DNA from: Bradyrhizobium oropedii
Lineage (GTDB): Bacteria > Pseudomonadota > Alphaproteobacteria > Rhizobiales > Xanthobacteraceae
Reading direction: 5' to 3'
DNA: 58,454 nucleotides
NCBI RefSeq assembly: GCF_020889685.1
Contig: NZ_JACMYO010000028.1
Span: 1 to 58,454, forward strand
Shown here piece by piece: positions 25,562 to 34,665 of this stretch. The notes under the pieces are model-generated. The model worked only from the letters and a program-made list of their open reading frames with translations. It had not been told where the DNA came from and made no database searches. Position numbers and translations under genes: made by a program. Each line of letters starts with the position of its first letter. Within the stretch, counting starts at the first letter, position 1.

Positions 25562-26812
25562 ATGTCGCGAACCTCAACAGGACTGCTTGTCGGGTTGGCG
25601 CTGGCGCTGTTGCCCATCACCGCGCTGGCGCAACAGAAGGCGGCCGATCCGGCCGTCGTCGCCAAGGGCGAATATCTCGCGCGCGCCGGCGATTGCATCG
25701 CCTGCCACACCGCGCGCGAAGGCAGGACCTTCGCCGGCGGCCTTCCGATGAAAACGCCGTTCGGCACGCTCTACACGTCGAACATCACGCCTGACCCGCA
25801 GACCGGGATCGGCACGTGGACGTCGGATCAATTCTACCAGATGATGCACAGTGGCCGCTTTCCCGATGGCGGCTTGGTCTATCCGGCGATGCCGTTTGCC
25901 TCCTATACCCAGGTGACGCGCGAGGACAGCGACGCGATCTACGCCTATTTGCGTACCGTGCCGCCGGTCAGGCAGCTCAACAAGCCGCATGACCTGACGT
26001 TCCCGTTCAACAACCGCTCCCTGATCCTCGGATGGCGCACGCTGTTCTTCAGGGAAGGCGAGTTCAAGCCTGATCCGACGAAGTCGGCAGAGTGGAATAG
26101 AGGCAATTATCTGGTCGAGGGGCTGGGTCATTGCGGGATGTGTCACACCCCGATCAATGCGCTCGGCGGCAGCAAGCAGTCGCAGGCCTTCGAGGGCGGC
26201 CTGATCCCGATGCAGAACTGGTACGCGCCGTCGCTGACCTCCAACAAGGAGACAGGGCTCGGCGACTGGACGATCGAGGAGATCGTCGACTATCTGCGCA
26301 AGGGCGTGTCCGCGAAGGGCGCCGTGTACGGACCGATGGCCGAGGTTGTCTACAACAGCCTGCAATATCTCAACGATGACGATGTGCGTGCGATGGCGGT
26401 CTACCTGAAGGGCCTTGCGCAGGGCGGTCCGCCGGAAAAGGCGTCGACCTCGCTGCCGTCGGCCGAGAGCAGTCTGCTGCTGTCCCTTGGCAAGTCGATC
26501 TATGACCGCGACTGCGCAAGCTGCCATGGCGCGACCGGGCAGGGCATGCCGCCGGACTATCCGCCGCTCGCCGGCAACCAGTCGATCCAGATGGTTTCCG
26601 CCGTCAACCCCATCCGCATGGTGCTCAATGGCGGTTACCCGCCGGGCACGTCAGGCAATCCGATGCCCCACGGCATGCCGCCGTTTGCGCAGAAGCTGTC
26701 GGACGACGAGGTCGCGGCCGTCGTGACCTACATTCGAACGGCTTGGGGCAACCGCGGCGAGCCGGTATCGGCGCGGCAGGCCAACGAACTGCGTGCAGCA
26801 ACGCTGAACTAG
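25562..26812 (+). CDS. Triheme cytochrome c
   Basis: 416 residues: a signal peptide (ALALLPITALAQQ) and three heme c motifs, CIACH (about 45), CGMCH (about 191) and CASCH (about 320). The layout resembles the cytochrome subunit of membrane-bound alcohol and gluconate dehydrogenases (AdhB type). No dehydrogenase subunit is adjacent; it is followed instead by oxidase subunits, so it may link periplasmic dehydrogenases to this oxidase. 13 bases after the previous gene. Confidence 0.88.
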   Translation: MSRTSTGLLVGLALALLPITALAQQKAADPAVVAKGEYLARAGDCIACHTAREGRTFAGGLPMKTPFGTLYTSNITPDPQTGIGTWTSDQFYQMMHSGRFPDGGLVYPAMPFASYTQVTREDSDAIYAYLRTVPPVRQLNKPHDLTFPFNNRSLILGWRTLFFREGEFKPDPTKSAEWNRGNYLVEGLGHCGMCHTPINALGGSKQSQAFEGGLIPMQNWYAPSLTSNKETGLGDWTIEEIVDYLRKGVSAKGAVYGPMAEVVYNSLQYLNDDDVRAMAVYLKGLAQGGPPEKASTSLPSAESSLLLSLGKSIYDRDCASCHGATGQGMPPDYPPLAGNQSIQMVSAVNPIRMVLNGGYPPGTSGNPMPHGMPPFAQKLSDDEVAAVVTYIRTAWGNRGEPVSARQANELRAATLN

Positions 26813-26821
26813 GGGGCGATC

Positions 26822-27001
26822 ATGATCAACTCATCTTCGCCGCAACCGAGCACATCCGTCTCAGAGGACGAGGCCGTCGAGACCATCGTGCGCAGCGGCC
26901 CAAGCGGTGCGGTCGCGATCGCAGGCATTGCGACGGCGATCGTGGTCGGATTGTGGTTTGCATTCTATCTGCTGGTCTTCCTGCCGCGGAGCGTTCCCTG
27001 A
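26822..27001 (+). CDS. Short single-helix oxidase subunit (subunit IIa-like)
   Basis: 59 residues, too short for most gene callers: an acidic N-terminus (SVSEDEAVETIV), then one helix (VAIAGIATAIVVGLWFAFYL) and a short tail ending RSVP. The ATG follows GGGGG by six bases, and the stop overlaps the ATG of the CuA subunit (TGATG), so translation is coupled. B-family oxidases such as Thermus ba3 carry a comparable one-helix subunit IIa; the assignment rests on position and topology, not on sequence similarity that I can verify. Confidence 0.7.
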   Translation: MINSSSPQPSTSVSEDEAVETIVRSGPSGAVAIAGIATAIVVGLWFAFYLLVFLPRSVP

Positions 27002-27564
27002 TGGCGACCGAGACGGACCATAGCCCGGGCGAGGCCGTCGCGGCGCGGATCGAGCGGCGCTGGGCGACGCTGTCGATCGTCATCGTCGGCGTGCTGGTCG
27101 GCATGGCCGCCTTTATCGGCATCCATCAGGCGACGATGCCGCAGGGCCGGGTCGAAATCGCCGATCCCAAGACGCTGCATCTGTCCGGCGAGTTCACCGA
27201 GAGCAATCTCGGCAGTGAAATGGCGGCCGACGGCTCGGTCACCGTGCGCGCCATCGGCCAACAATATTCCTTCACGCCGCAATGCATCGTGGTGCCGGCG
27301 GACACGCCGATCAACTTGCGCGCCACCAGCGCCGATGTCGTGCACGGCTTCCTGATCGAGGGCACCAACATCAACACCATGCTGGTGCCGGGCTACATCA
27401 CGGACCTGCCGGTACGCTTCAAGGCGCCGGGCGATCATGTGATGCCGTGCCAGGAATTCTGCGGCATCGGCCACCAGGGCATGTGGGGCAAGGTCAAGGT
27501 GGTCGACAAGACCGCGTTCCGCGACATGGCGGCAGCGAAGCGGAGGCTGACCTGTGTTGACTAA
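27001..27564 (+). CDS. Cytochrome c oxidase subunit II (CuA, single helix)
   Basis: 187 residues. One N-terminal membrane helix (about 22-42) and a periplasmic cupredoxin domain with a complete CuA site: His115 (VVHGF), Cys150, Cys154, His158 and Met161 in MPCQEFCGIGHQGMW. One helix rather than two is typical of B-family (ba3-like) oxidases. It receives electrons from cytochrome c. The start overlaps the stop of the preceding small subunit, and the 3' end overlaps the start of subunit I by 11 bases. Confidence 0.93.
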   Translation: MATETDHSPGEAVAARIERRWATLSIVIVGVLVGMAAFIGIHQATMPQGRVEIADPKTLHLSGEFTESNLGSEMAADGSVTVRAIGQQYSFTPQCIVVPADTPINLRATSADVVHGFLIEGTNINTMLVPGYITDLPVRFKAPGDHVMPCQEFCGIGHQGMWGKVKVVDKTAFRDMAAAKRRLTCVD

Positions 27565-29179
27565 CAAGCGGCTCATCCTCTCTCACTTCTGGCTCGCCTT
27601 CATCGTGTTCGGTGCGGCGCTGGTGCTCGGCGCCTGGCAGATGTTCGTGCGCAGCCCGCTGAACACCTGGCATTTCAATCCGGAGTTCTACTATCGCTCG
27701 GTCACCGCGCATGGCTCGGCGATGGGGTATGTGTTCCCGACGCTGATCGCGATGGGATTCGGCTATGCGATCACCGAAGCGTCGCTCGGGAAAGAGTTGG
27801 TCGGACGGCGCTGGGCCTGGGCGGGCTTCTTCCTGGTTGCCGTCGGTGCCGTCGTCGCGATGATCCCGGTCTCGCTCGGGCTCGCCTCGGTGCTCTACAC
27901 CTTCTATCCGCCGATGGTCGGTAATCCCTTCTATTACATCGGCGTCGTCATGGTCGTGGTCGGATCATGGATCTGGGTCGCGCTGATGGTGATCAACTTC
28001 GTGATCTGGAAGCGCGACAACCCGGACAAGCCGGTGCCGCTTGCGATGTACGCCAATGTCGCGGGATGCCTGCTCTGGGGCTGGACTGCGGTCGGTGCGG
28101 CGCTTGAGATCCTGTTCCTGATCCTGCCCGTCGCGCTCGGGCTCAGGTCGACGATCGACGCCGGGCTGGCGCGCGTGTTCTTTTCCTGGACCCTGCATGC
28201 CATTGTCTATTTCTGGCTGATCCCGACCTACATCGCCTATTACACGATCTTTCCGCGTGCGATCGGCGGCCGGCTCTACAGCGATGCGATGGCGCGGATC
28301 TCGTTCATCCTGTTCGTCGTGGTGGCGATGCCGATCGGCGTGCATCACCTGTTTGCCGATCCACAGGTCGGCGCCGGGATCAAGTTCATGCACTCGGTGT
28401 TCACCGGCCTCGTCGCGCTGCCGACGTTGCTCACGGTGTTCACGATCTGCGCCTCGGCGGAGATCGCCAGCCGCCTGCGCGGCGGGCAGGGCGCGTTCGG
28501 CTGGATCAGGTCGCTGCCATGGTCCAATCCGATCATGCTGGCGACGGCGCTGTCGCTGGTCATGCTCGGCTTCGGCGGCGCCGGCGGGCTGATCAACATG
28601 AGCTATCAGCTCGACGCCACCGTGCACAACACGCAGTGGATCACCGGCCATTTCCACCTGATCTTCGGCGGTGCCATCGTCATTATGTATTTTGCCATCG
28701 CTTATGATCTGTGGCCGCATCTGACCGGCCGTGCGCTGGACAGTTTTGGGATGATGCGCACGCAGCTCTGGCTGTGGTTCATCGGCATGATCGTGACCAC
28801 GTTCCCGTGGCACTATGTCGGCATCCTCGGCATGCCGCGCCGCATGGCGTTCTATGACTATGCCAACCCCGCGATCGCGCCGCAGGCCTTCTCGGTGACG
28901 ATGTCGGCGATCGGCGGCTTCATCCTGCTGCTGTCGGGCGTGCTGTTCCTGCTGGTATTGATCCGCGGGCAGTTCGGTGCGCGAGACGAGGCGGCTGCTT
29001 ACCGTTTCGCCGTGCCGCTGCACATGCCGGCGCGGATTCCGGTCGCGCTCAACTCGTTCGGCCTGTGGCTCGCATTGATGGTCGGTCTCACCGTGGTGAA
29101 CTACGGCTTCCCGATCGCGCAGTTGATGGCGCTGAGCGAGACCAACGTTCCCGCGGTTTATGTCGGAGCTGGCCGATGA
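27554..29179 (+). CDS. Heme-copper oxidase subunit I, B family (ba3-like)
   Basis: 541 residues, about 13 helices. Metal ligands can be followed: His53 (TAHGSAMGY) and His368 for the low-spin heme, His366 (TGHFHLIFGG) for the high-spin heme, and His215 with Tyr219 (WTLHAIVYFW, the cross-linked pair) plus His264-His265 for CuB. The proton-channel motifs of A-family enzymes are not evident, consistent with the B family. It reduces oxygen to water and pumps protons in the inner membrane. The GTG start lies eight bases after GGAGG, inside the end of the subunit II gene. Likely a high-affinity oxidase given the FixK box. Confidence 0.92.
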   Translation: MLTNKRLILSHFWLAFIVFGAALVLGAWQMFVRSPLNTWHFNPEFYYRSVTAHGSAMGYVFPTLIAMGFGYAITEASLGKELVGRRWAWAGFFLVAVGAVVAMIPVSLGLASVLYTFYPPMVGNPFYYIGVVMVVVGSWIWVALMVINFVIWKRDNPDKPVPLAMYANVAGCLLWGWTAVGAALEILFLILPVALGLRSTIDAGLARVFFSWTLHAIVYFWLIPTYIAYYTIFPRAIGGRLYSDAMARISFILFVVVAMPIGVHHLFADPQVGAGIKFMHSVFTGLVALPTLLTVFTICASAEIASRLRGGQGAFGWIRSLPWSNPIMLATALSLVMLGFGGAGGLINMSYQLDATVHNTQWITGHFHLIFGGAIVIMYFAIAYDLWPHLTGRALDSFGMMRTQLWLWFIGMIVTTFPWHYVGILGMPRRMAFYDYANPAIAPQAFSVTMSAIGGFILLLSGVLFLLVLIRGQFGARDEAAAYRFAVPLHMPARIPVALNSFGLWLALMVGLTVVNYGFPIAQLMALSETNVPAVYVGAGR

Positions 29180-29967
29180 GCGATCATCCGCTGTTCTCCA
29201 CGCGCAATCCCTGGTTCGGCATCAGCGTCGGCATCACGGCCGGCGTTGCCGTACTGTCGGCGGTCGTCGGCCTGATCTGGCTGCCGCTGCTCCAGCCTCA
29301 CCTTCAGCTTACCGGCGTCTGGGATGCGATCTGCAGCGCGGCCGGCGTTCCCCGCGCGGCGGTACAGGAGACGGCCGTCAAGCCGGATTTCAAGACCTCC
29401 AATGTCGTCATGACCTCGGAGATGCTGACCAAGGCGGACCAGGTCTCGATCGGGCGCGGCGCGACGTTGGCCCAGCGCTGCGCGATCTGCCACGGACCGC
29501 AGGGCGTCAGCGACGCCCATTCTCCGAACCTCGCCGGGCAGTTTGCCGCGGTGACGTACAAGGAGCTCAACGACTTCAAGACCGGCGCGCGGGTCAGCGT
29601 CGTGATGAGCCCGTTCGCTGCGGCCATGAGCGACCAGGACATGAAGGATGTCGCGGCCTATTACGCCTATCTGCCGCGGGTGCCTTCGAACAATCTGGAT
29701 ACCGGGCGTCCCGCGCCGGCGGTCGTGGTGACGGGCGCTCCGATGCGCAACATCCCGCCTTGCGGGTCTTGCCACGGCGATATCGACAACAAGGCGGGAA
29801 GCCCCTGGCTCGGCGGCCAGTCGGTGGTCTACATCAAGGCGCAACTCGAGGCCTTTGCGTCCGGGGCCCGCCGCAACGACATCAGCCAGCAGATGCGTAA
29901 CATCGCCCGCCAGATGACGGCCGAGGAGATCGACCAGGTTGCGCATTACTACGAGGCACAGCCCTGA
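29176..29967 (+). CDS. Membrane-anchored diheme cytochrome c
   Basis: 263 residues. One N-terminal helix (ISVGITAGVAVLSAVVGLIW) anchors a periplasmic part with heme sites CAICH (near 97) and CGSCH (near 198). It is tightly coupled to subunit I (ATGA overlap), so it is probably an integral electron-entry subunit of the oxidase. c4-like in overall shape, similar in plan to the first cytochrome of the operon but with a retained anchor. Confidence 0.88.
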   Translation: MSDHPLFSTRNPWFGISVGITAGVAVLSAVVGLIWLPLLQPHLQLTGVWDAICSAAGVPRAAVQETAVKPDFKTSNVVMTSEMLTKADQVSIGRGATLAQRCAICHGPQGVSDAHSPNLAGQFAAVTYKELNDFKTGARVSVVMSPFAAAMSDQDMKDVAAYYAYLPRVPSNNLDTGRPAPAVVVTGAPMRNIPPCGSCHGDIDNKAGSPWLGGQSVVYIKAQLEAFASGARRNDISQQMRNIARQMTAEEIDQVAHYYEAQP

Positions 29968-29975
29968 GCCGGGTT

Positions 29976-29991
29976 TTAACCTGCCGTTAAC
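29976..29991. promoter_or_regulatory. CtrA box before the transglycosylase gene
   Basis: TTAA (29976-29979), seven bases, TTAAC (29987-29991): a perfect CtrA consensus 66 bases before the ATG. It overlaps a perfect ten-base inverted repeat (29978-29987 with 29999-30008). Confidence 0.6.
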
Positions 29992-30008
29992 CATAATTAC
30001 GGCAGGTT
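29978..30008. promoter_or_regulatory. Ten-base inverted repeat overlapping the CtrA box
   Basis: AACCTGCCGT and ACGGCAGGTT with an 11-base AT-rich spacer. It could end the oxidase transcript, though no T-tract follows, or be a protein-binding palindrome. Confidence 0.4.
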
Positions 30009-30057
30009 GACAGGACATGGGTGCCGATTGCCGGCGCCCGGGCAAGGCACCGGATCA

Positions 30058-31062
30058 ATGGCGGTCGACCTCTTCAACGCGACGGCTTCGGCAGGTGTCG
30101 ATGCTTCGCGCCTGAAGGTCGCCGGCTCGATCAAGCAGGCGGCCGCCACCACCGGCACGAGCTTCGAATATTTGCTCACGACCGCGAAGATGGAATCCAA
30201 TTTCAATCCGCGGGCGGGCGCCACGACTTCGTCGGCGCATGGACTCTATCAGTTCATCGACCAGACCTGGCTCGGCACCGTCAAGGAGGCCGGAAGCCAG
30301 CTCGGCTATGGCCAGTATGCCGACGCCATCACCAAGAATTCCGACGGCAGCTATTCGGTCAGCGATCCCTCCGCGCGCAACGCGGTCATGAAGCTGCGCG
30401 ACGATCCCGATGCCGCTTCGTCGATGGCGGCGGTGCTGACGCAATCCAACAGCTTCAAGCTCACCGGCACGCTCGGCCGGCGCCCGACCGATGCCGAGCT
30501 CTATATGGCGCATTTCATGGGCGTCGGCGGTGCCGGCAAGCTGATCTCGAGCGCCGAGGACAGTCCAAGCGCCAGCGCCGCCACGATGTTTCCGAAGGCG
30601 GCTGCGGCGAACCAGTCGATATTCTACGACAAGTCGGGCAGCGCGCGCAGCGTCAGCCAGGTCTATTCGGTGTTGACGACACGCTACGCCGCGGCGGCGA
30701 ATTCGAAGGACACGCGCACCGCCTTTGCGGCGGCGGGCGGCGACACCATGTCGCCTTATGCGATCGCAAGCACTACGCCGACACAAGCGGTGGCCATGGA
30801 CACCGCGTCCTATCTGTCGACCTTCCCGAATGCCGGCGCGGCCTCATCAGTCGGCGCGACCTCGGCCGTCGCATCGGCGCAGCCGGCGCCGGCGTTCCGC
30901 TCGCTCTACCAGGGCGGCGATCGTCCGCAGCCGATCTCGCCGGCGGTGCAGGAGCTGTGGGGCAATTCCGCTTCGCTGACTGCTTCGGCCACGCCGAAGG
31001 TCCGCGCGCCCGGGCGGCTTGATCTGTTCAGCGATCCGAACGGAACCTACAGCAACGGCTAG
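30058..31062 (+). CDS. Lytic transglycosylase (SLT domain) protein
   Basis: 334 residues. The SLT fold begins near residue 22: the catalytic Glu is in TTAKMESNFNPRAGATTSSAHG, followed by GLYQFIDQTWLGTV. It would cleave peptidoglycan glycan strands. No signal peptide is evident at the chosen ATG, nor with the upstream TTG, as in flagellar muramidases exported by the flagellar apparatus. The C-terminal half is Ala/Ser-rich and probably disordered. A perfect CtrA box upstream suggests cell-cycle-timed expression, in line with flagellar or cell-division roles. Confidence 0.82.
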   Translation: MAVDLFNATASAGVDASRLKVAGSIKQAAATTGTSFEYLLTTAKMESNFNPRAGATTSSAHGLYQFIDQTWLGTVKEAGSQLGYGQYADAITKNSDGSYSVSDPSARNAVMKLRDDPDAASSMAAVLTQSNSFKLTGTLGRRPTDAELYMAHFMGVGGAGKLISSAEDSPSASAATMFPKAAAANQSIFYDKSGSARSVSQVYSVLTTRYAAAANSKDTRTAFAAAGGDTMSPYAIASTTPTQAVAMDTASYLSTFPNAGAASSVGATSAVASAQPAPAFRSLYQGGDRPQPISPAVQELWGNSASLTASATPKVRAPGRLDLFSDPNGTYSNG

Positions 31063-31225
31063 CGCTTCCTTACTGCGCGTGCGAAGCGGCGCGCCATGGC
31101 CGTCTTAACGAAACGTCAATAATCCCAAACGTTTATGGTGAACCCTTTGTTAAGCGTCATGGTTTATTTTTCCTTGTAGTGGCGTCGTATGTCGATGCCG
31201 TCTCGTTGCGTAAGCCGGCAGGACC

Positions 31226-32407
31226 ATGATCGTTCGGCAGTTCATTAGTTGGATTAGGACCGCTCCAGCAGGCGAGCGGGCAGAGGCGACACGGGCGTTG
31301 GCCCGGGCCTTGCTCATTTCAGATCTCACCGAGGACGACCGCATCGCAGCCGAAGGCGCGCTGCTGATGCTGCTCGACGATCCATCGCCGCTGGTTCGGC
31401 AGGCGATGGCCGAGGTGTTCGCCCACAGCGCGGAGGCGCCTGCAGCAATCGTGCAGGCGCTGTCGGCCGACCAGCCGGCGATCGCGCTGCCGGTGCTGGA
31501 ACATTCACCGCTCTTGATCGATGCCGATCTCGTCGACATCGTCGCGACCGGCTCCGACGAAATGCAGTGCGCGATCGCGCGCCGCGTCAATCTTCCGGCC
31601 TCCGTTGCGGCTGCGATCGCCGAGGTTGGATCGGCGGCGGCCGCGCTCGAGCTGATCGAGAATCCATATGCCGGCCTTGCACCGTTCTCCTGGGATCGCA
31701 TCGTCGAGCGCCATGGCCATCTCGCGGCGATCCGCGAATCGATGCTGGCGCTGGAAGACCTGCCGTCCGCCACGCGGCTGGCGCTGGTCGCAAAGCTCTC
31801 CGACACGCTGGCGCAATTCGTCGTCGCGCGAAACTGGCTCGGCGCCGACCGGGCCGACCGGATCGCCGGCGAGGCGAAAGAGCGCTCGACGGTGAACATC
31901 GCCGCGCGCGCCTTTGGCGACGACATGCAGAACCTGATCACGCATCTGCGCGCCACCGGACAACTGACCGCCGGGCTGATCCTGCGTGCGCTGCTGTCCG
32001 GCAATCTCGATTTGTTCGGGGCGGCGCTCGCCGAACTGTCCGGGCTGCCCTATGGCCGCGTCTCCGCGCTGCTGAACGACCGCGGCGGCAACGGCCTGCA
32101 GGCGCTGCTGCGTCGCGCAGGCTTGCCGGAATCCACCTATGCCGCGTTCCGCGTCGCGCTCGAGGCCAGCCACGAGGTCGGCTATGTCGACAGCGGCGAC
32201 GGCGCCGCGCGGCTGCATCGCCGCATGGTGGAGCGCGTGCTGACCCATTGCGAGACCGATCAGTCGGCCGCCGAGCCGCTCTTGATCCTGCTGCGCCGCT
32301 TTGCGACCGAGTCGGCCCGCGAGGATGCGCGGATGTTCTGCGAGGAGCTCGCCGCGGAAGACGCGATCTCGGTGCTGCCTTACGACGACGATCTCATCGC
32401 GGCCTGA
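31226..32407 (+). CDS. DUF2336 domain protein
   Basis: 393 residues, mostly alpha-helical, matching the all-helical DUF2336 family of alphaproteobacteria (HEAT-like pairs such as DRIAAEGALLMLLDDPSPLVRQAMAEVF and ALPVLEHSPLL). Cytosolic; function not established. AGGA lies close before the ATG. The region upstream contains TTAACGAAACGTCAA, a near-CtrA site (TTAA-N7-TCAA), suggesting coordination with the preceding transglycosylase gene. Confidence 0.82.
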   Translation: MIVRQFISWIRTAPAGERAEATRALARALLISDLTEDDRIAAEGALLMLLDDPSPLVRQAMAEVFAHSAEAPAAIVQALSADQPAIALPVLEHSPLLIDADLVDIVATGSDEMQCAIARRVNLPASVAAAIAEVGSAAAALELIENPYAGLAPFSWDRIVERHGHLAAIRESMLALEDLPSATRLALVAKLSDTLAQFVVARNWLGADRADRIAGEAKERSTVNIAARAFGDDMQNLITHLRATGQLTAGLILRALLSGNLDLFGAALAELSGLPYGRVSALLNDRGGNGLQALLRRAGLPESTYAAFRVALEASHEVGYVDSGDGAARLHRRMVERVLTHCETDQSAAEPLLILLRRFATESAREDARMFCEELAAEDAISVLPYDDDLIAA

Positions 32408-32475
32408 GAGAGCCGCGTTTCCTGCGATCGATGGATGCTTGAGAGGCTGCCGCAACGCGGCGGCCGACCCTGCCG

Positions 32476-33054
32476 CTATTCGCCAGGGGCGATGCTCGGC
32501 GCGAGGATGGCCTCGAGATGCTCGGGGCGATCGCGGTTGGCGTGGGTCAGGAATTCATCGGCGATGCCGCGGAGCTGCTTGCTCAGCACGCCGGCCACGA
32601 CTGCGGTATCGAGCTTGGTGCGGTTGCGCACGATCGCCTGCACGGCGTTGATGTGATGGGCAATCAACTGTTGCGGCACCGCGCCGAGATCAGGCGCGTG
32701 CTCGATGATGCGGCACAGGCTCTCGGCTGCCGCGGCCGCCGAGGGATAACCGAATGTTGCGGCATCGCCCTTGATGTCGTGCGCCGCCCGGAACAGCTCC
32801 TCGCGCGTCTTGTCGTTGAATCCTTCGCGCATCACCGCGGCGTGCGCGGCGGAGAGGCGGTCGGCCTCGATCGTCATCCACTCCTTGAACTCGCCGGACA
32901 GCCCGGCGAGCGCCTTTTCGGCGCGGCCAACGGGATCGTCGAGATCGCTCTCGGGGACCCGCAGCAGCATCTTGCGCAGCGGGTTCGGCTGCGTGATCAC
33001 ATGGTGGGTGCCGAAACTCTTGACCTCGATCGTCCCAGCTTTGTCTTTCGCCAT
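32476..33054 (-). CDS. HPt phosphotransfer protein
   Basis: 192 residues. The HPt signature AAHDIKGDAATFGYP places the phosphorylated His at residue 92, inside a four-helix bundle (about 55-160). A single-domain HPt relays phosphoryl groups between a histidine kinase receiver and a response regulator. It lies nine bases downstream of the response regulator gene on the same strand, so the two probably form a relay pair. No kinase is in the window. Confidence 0.9.
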   Translation of the reverse strand: MAKDKAGTIEVKSFGTHHVITQPNPLRKMLLRVPESDLDDPVGRAEKALAGLSGEFKEWMTIEADRLSAAHAAVMREGFNDKTREELFRAAHDIKGDAATFGYPSAAAAAESLCRIIEHAPDLGAVPQQLIAHHINAVQAIVRNRTKLDTAVVAGVLSKQLRGIADEFLTHANRDRPEHLEAILAPSIAPGE

Positions 33055-33063
33055 GGCGGTGTC

Positions 33064-33609
33064 CTAGATGGTCGAGCGCGCCTTTTCGAGCAGCGACGGC
33101 TGTTGCAGCACCTCGACCTCGCCGCTGCCGCGGCGCTCGGGGCCGATATAGGTGTTGGTGGTGTTGCGGCGGCGGTCGGGGCCGAAATAGGTCTTGGTCT
33201 TGATGAACGGACGCGGATTGGCGACCACGTTCATGATCCGCTGGTAGAGGCCCTTGGCCGAGATCGGCTTGGCCAGGAATTCAGTGACGCCGGCATCGCG
33301 CGCGACGGTGACGCGGCGCTTCTCGGAATGGCCGGTCAGCATGATGATCGGCGCGTAGGGATTGCCCTTGGATTCCGGCTGCCGGATCATCTGCGCGAGT
33401 TCGAGCCCGTCGAAGATCGGCATCGACCAGTCGGTGATGACGATGTCGGGCACGTAATGGGTGTACATCTCGAGCGCGGTGGCGCCGTCCTCGGACTCAT
33501 ACACCTCGCGCGCGCCGAACGAATGCAGCAGCGTCCGCAGGATGCGGCGCATGTGCGGATTGTCGTCGCAAATCAAAAATCGCAGCTTGTTGAAATCGAT
33601 GCGATACAT
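33064..33609 (-). CDS. CheY-like response regulator with basic tail
   Basis: 181 residues. The receiver domain has the acidic pocket ICDDN, the phosphoacceptor Asp in IVITDWSMP, Thr in IIMLTGHSE and Lys in FLAKPIS. After the receiver there is no DNA-binding domain but a tail with two related short motifs, YFGPDRRR and YIGPERRG, then a basic C-terminus. Such tails occur in a group of alphaproteobacterial single-domain regulators. The ATG at 33607-33609 starts the conserved domain; the longer upstream start is less likely. Cotranscribed with the HPt gene. Confidence 0.9.
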   Translation of the reverse strand: MYRIDFNKLRFLICDDNPHMRRILRTLLHSFGAREVYESEDGATALEMYTHYVPDIVITDWSMPIFDGLELAQMIRQPESKGNPYAPIIMLTGHSEKRRVTVARDAGVTEFLAKPISAKGLYQRIMNVVANPRPFIKTKTYFGPDRRRNTTNTYIGPERRGSGEVEVLQQPSLLEKARSTI

Positions 33610-33723
33610 GGTCCGGTCCCGAACGGGCATACCGGGCCAATGCGGTATTACCCAGCGTTAACCATATCCTGCCCGGGGTTAATGATTGGTTGCCGGGCAG
33701 GGGCCCGGCGAGGCTGCCCGCCG

Positions 33724-34503
33724 TCAGTAGCCGAACTGCTCACGCAGGATGCGCTCTTCCAGCGAGTGACCGGGGTCGAACAGCATCCGCATGGCTATCG
33801 TCTTGTCGGACAGCACCTCGACCCGGCGGACGTCGCGGACCTCGTCATGGTCGGCGACCGCGGCGACCGGGCGCTTGTCGCCCTCGATCACCTCGATCAC
33901 CACGAAGGCGGAGTTCGGCAACAGCGCGCCGCGCCAGCGCCGCGGCCGGAACGCGCTGATCGGGGTCAGCGCCAGCAGCGCCGCGTTGATCGGCAGGATC
34001 GGACCCTGGGCGGAGAGATTGTAGGCGGTCGATCCGGCCGGCGTCGCCACCAGGATGCCGTCGGCCATCAGCTCGGGCATCCGCTCATGCTCGTCGATCA
34101 GGATGCGCAGCTTGGCGACCTGGTAGGTCTGCCGGAATAGCGCGACCTCGTTGATGGCGTGATGCAGATGCACGGCGCCGTGGATGTCGGTCGCGCGCAT
34201 CAGCAGCGGATTGATCAGCGATTCCCGCGATGCGGCCAGCCGCGTGCGCAGATCATGCGTCGAGTATTCGTTCATCAGGAAGCCGACGGTGCCGCGGTGC
34301 ATGCCGTAGATCGGCTTGCCGCTGCGCATGTTGGCGTGCAGCGTTTGCAGCATCAGCCCGTCGCCGCCGAGCGCAACCACGACGTCGGCATCGGCGGCCG
34401 AATGGTTGCCGTACATCGCGGTCAGTTGCTCGAGCGCCGTCTGCGCTTCCGCGCTCGGACTGGCGACGAAGGCGATCTTGTCATACCGCTTGGGGGTAGC
34501 CAT
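33724..34503 (-). CDS. nadK: NAD kinase
   Basis: 259 residues. It phosphorylates NAD to NADP. Conserved motifs: [16 protein letters not shown] (GGDG, residues about 45-50), the NE pair in [11 protein letters not shown], and the NAD/ATP-binding segment [20 protein letters not shown]. The ATG at 34501-34503 has GTGAGCG upstream. It stands alone, with the S10 peptidase gene divergent from it. Confidence 0.95.
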   Translation of the reverse strand: MATPKRYDKIAFVASPSAEAQTALEQLTAMYGNHSAADADVVVALGGDGLMLQTLHANMRSGKPIYGMHRGTVGFLMNEYSTHDLRTRLAASRESLINPLLMRATDIHGAVHLHHAINEVALFRQTYQVAKLRILIDEHERMPELMADGILVATPAGSTAYNLSAQGPILPINAALLALTPISAFRPRRWRGALLPNSAFVVIEVIEGDKRPVAAVADHDEVRDVRRVEVLSDKTIAMRMLFDPGHSLEERILREQFGY

Positions 34504-34665
34504 CGCTCACGAACTCTTTTGGCCCGGATTACGCCGCGCTCGTCTATACATCCCGGGCGGCCTTGTCGAGATGGTCCGGGAACGGACCGCATGCCTTGCG
34601 GGTGCTGCCAAGCTACCGCAGTTTGCGGCAAGATTGCTTAAAGGCGGGTCCAGGGAGTGCAGGGT

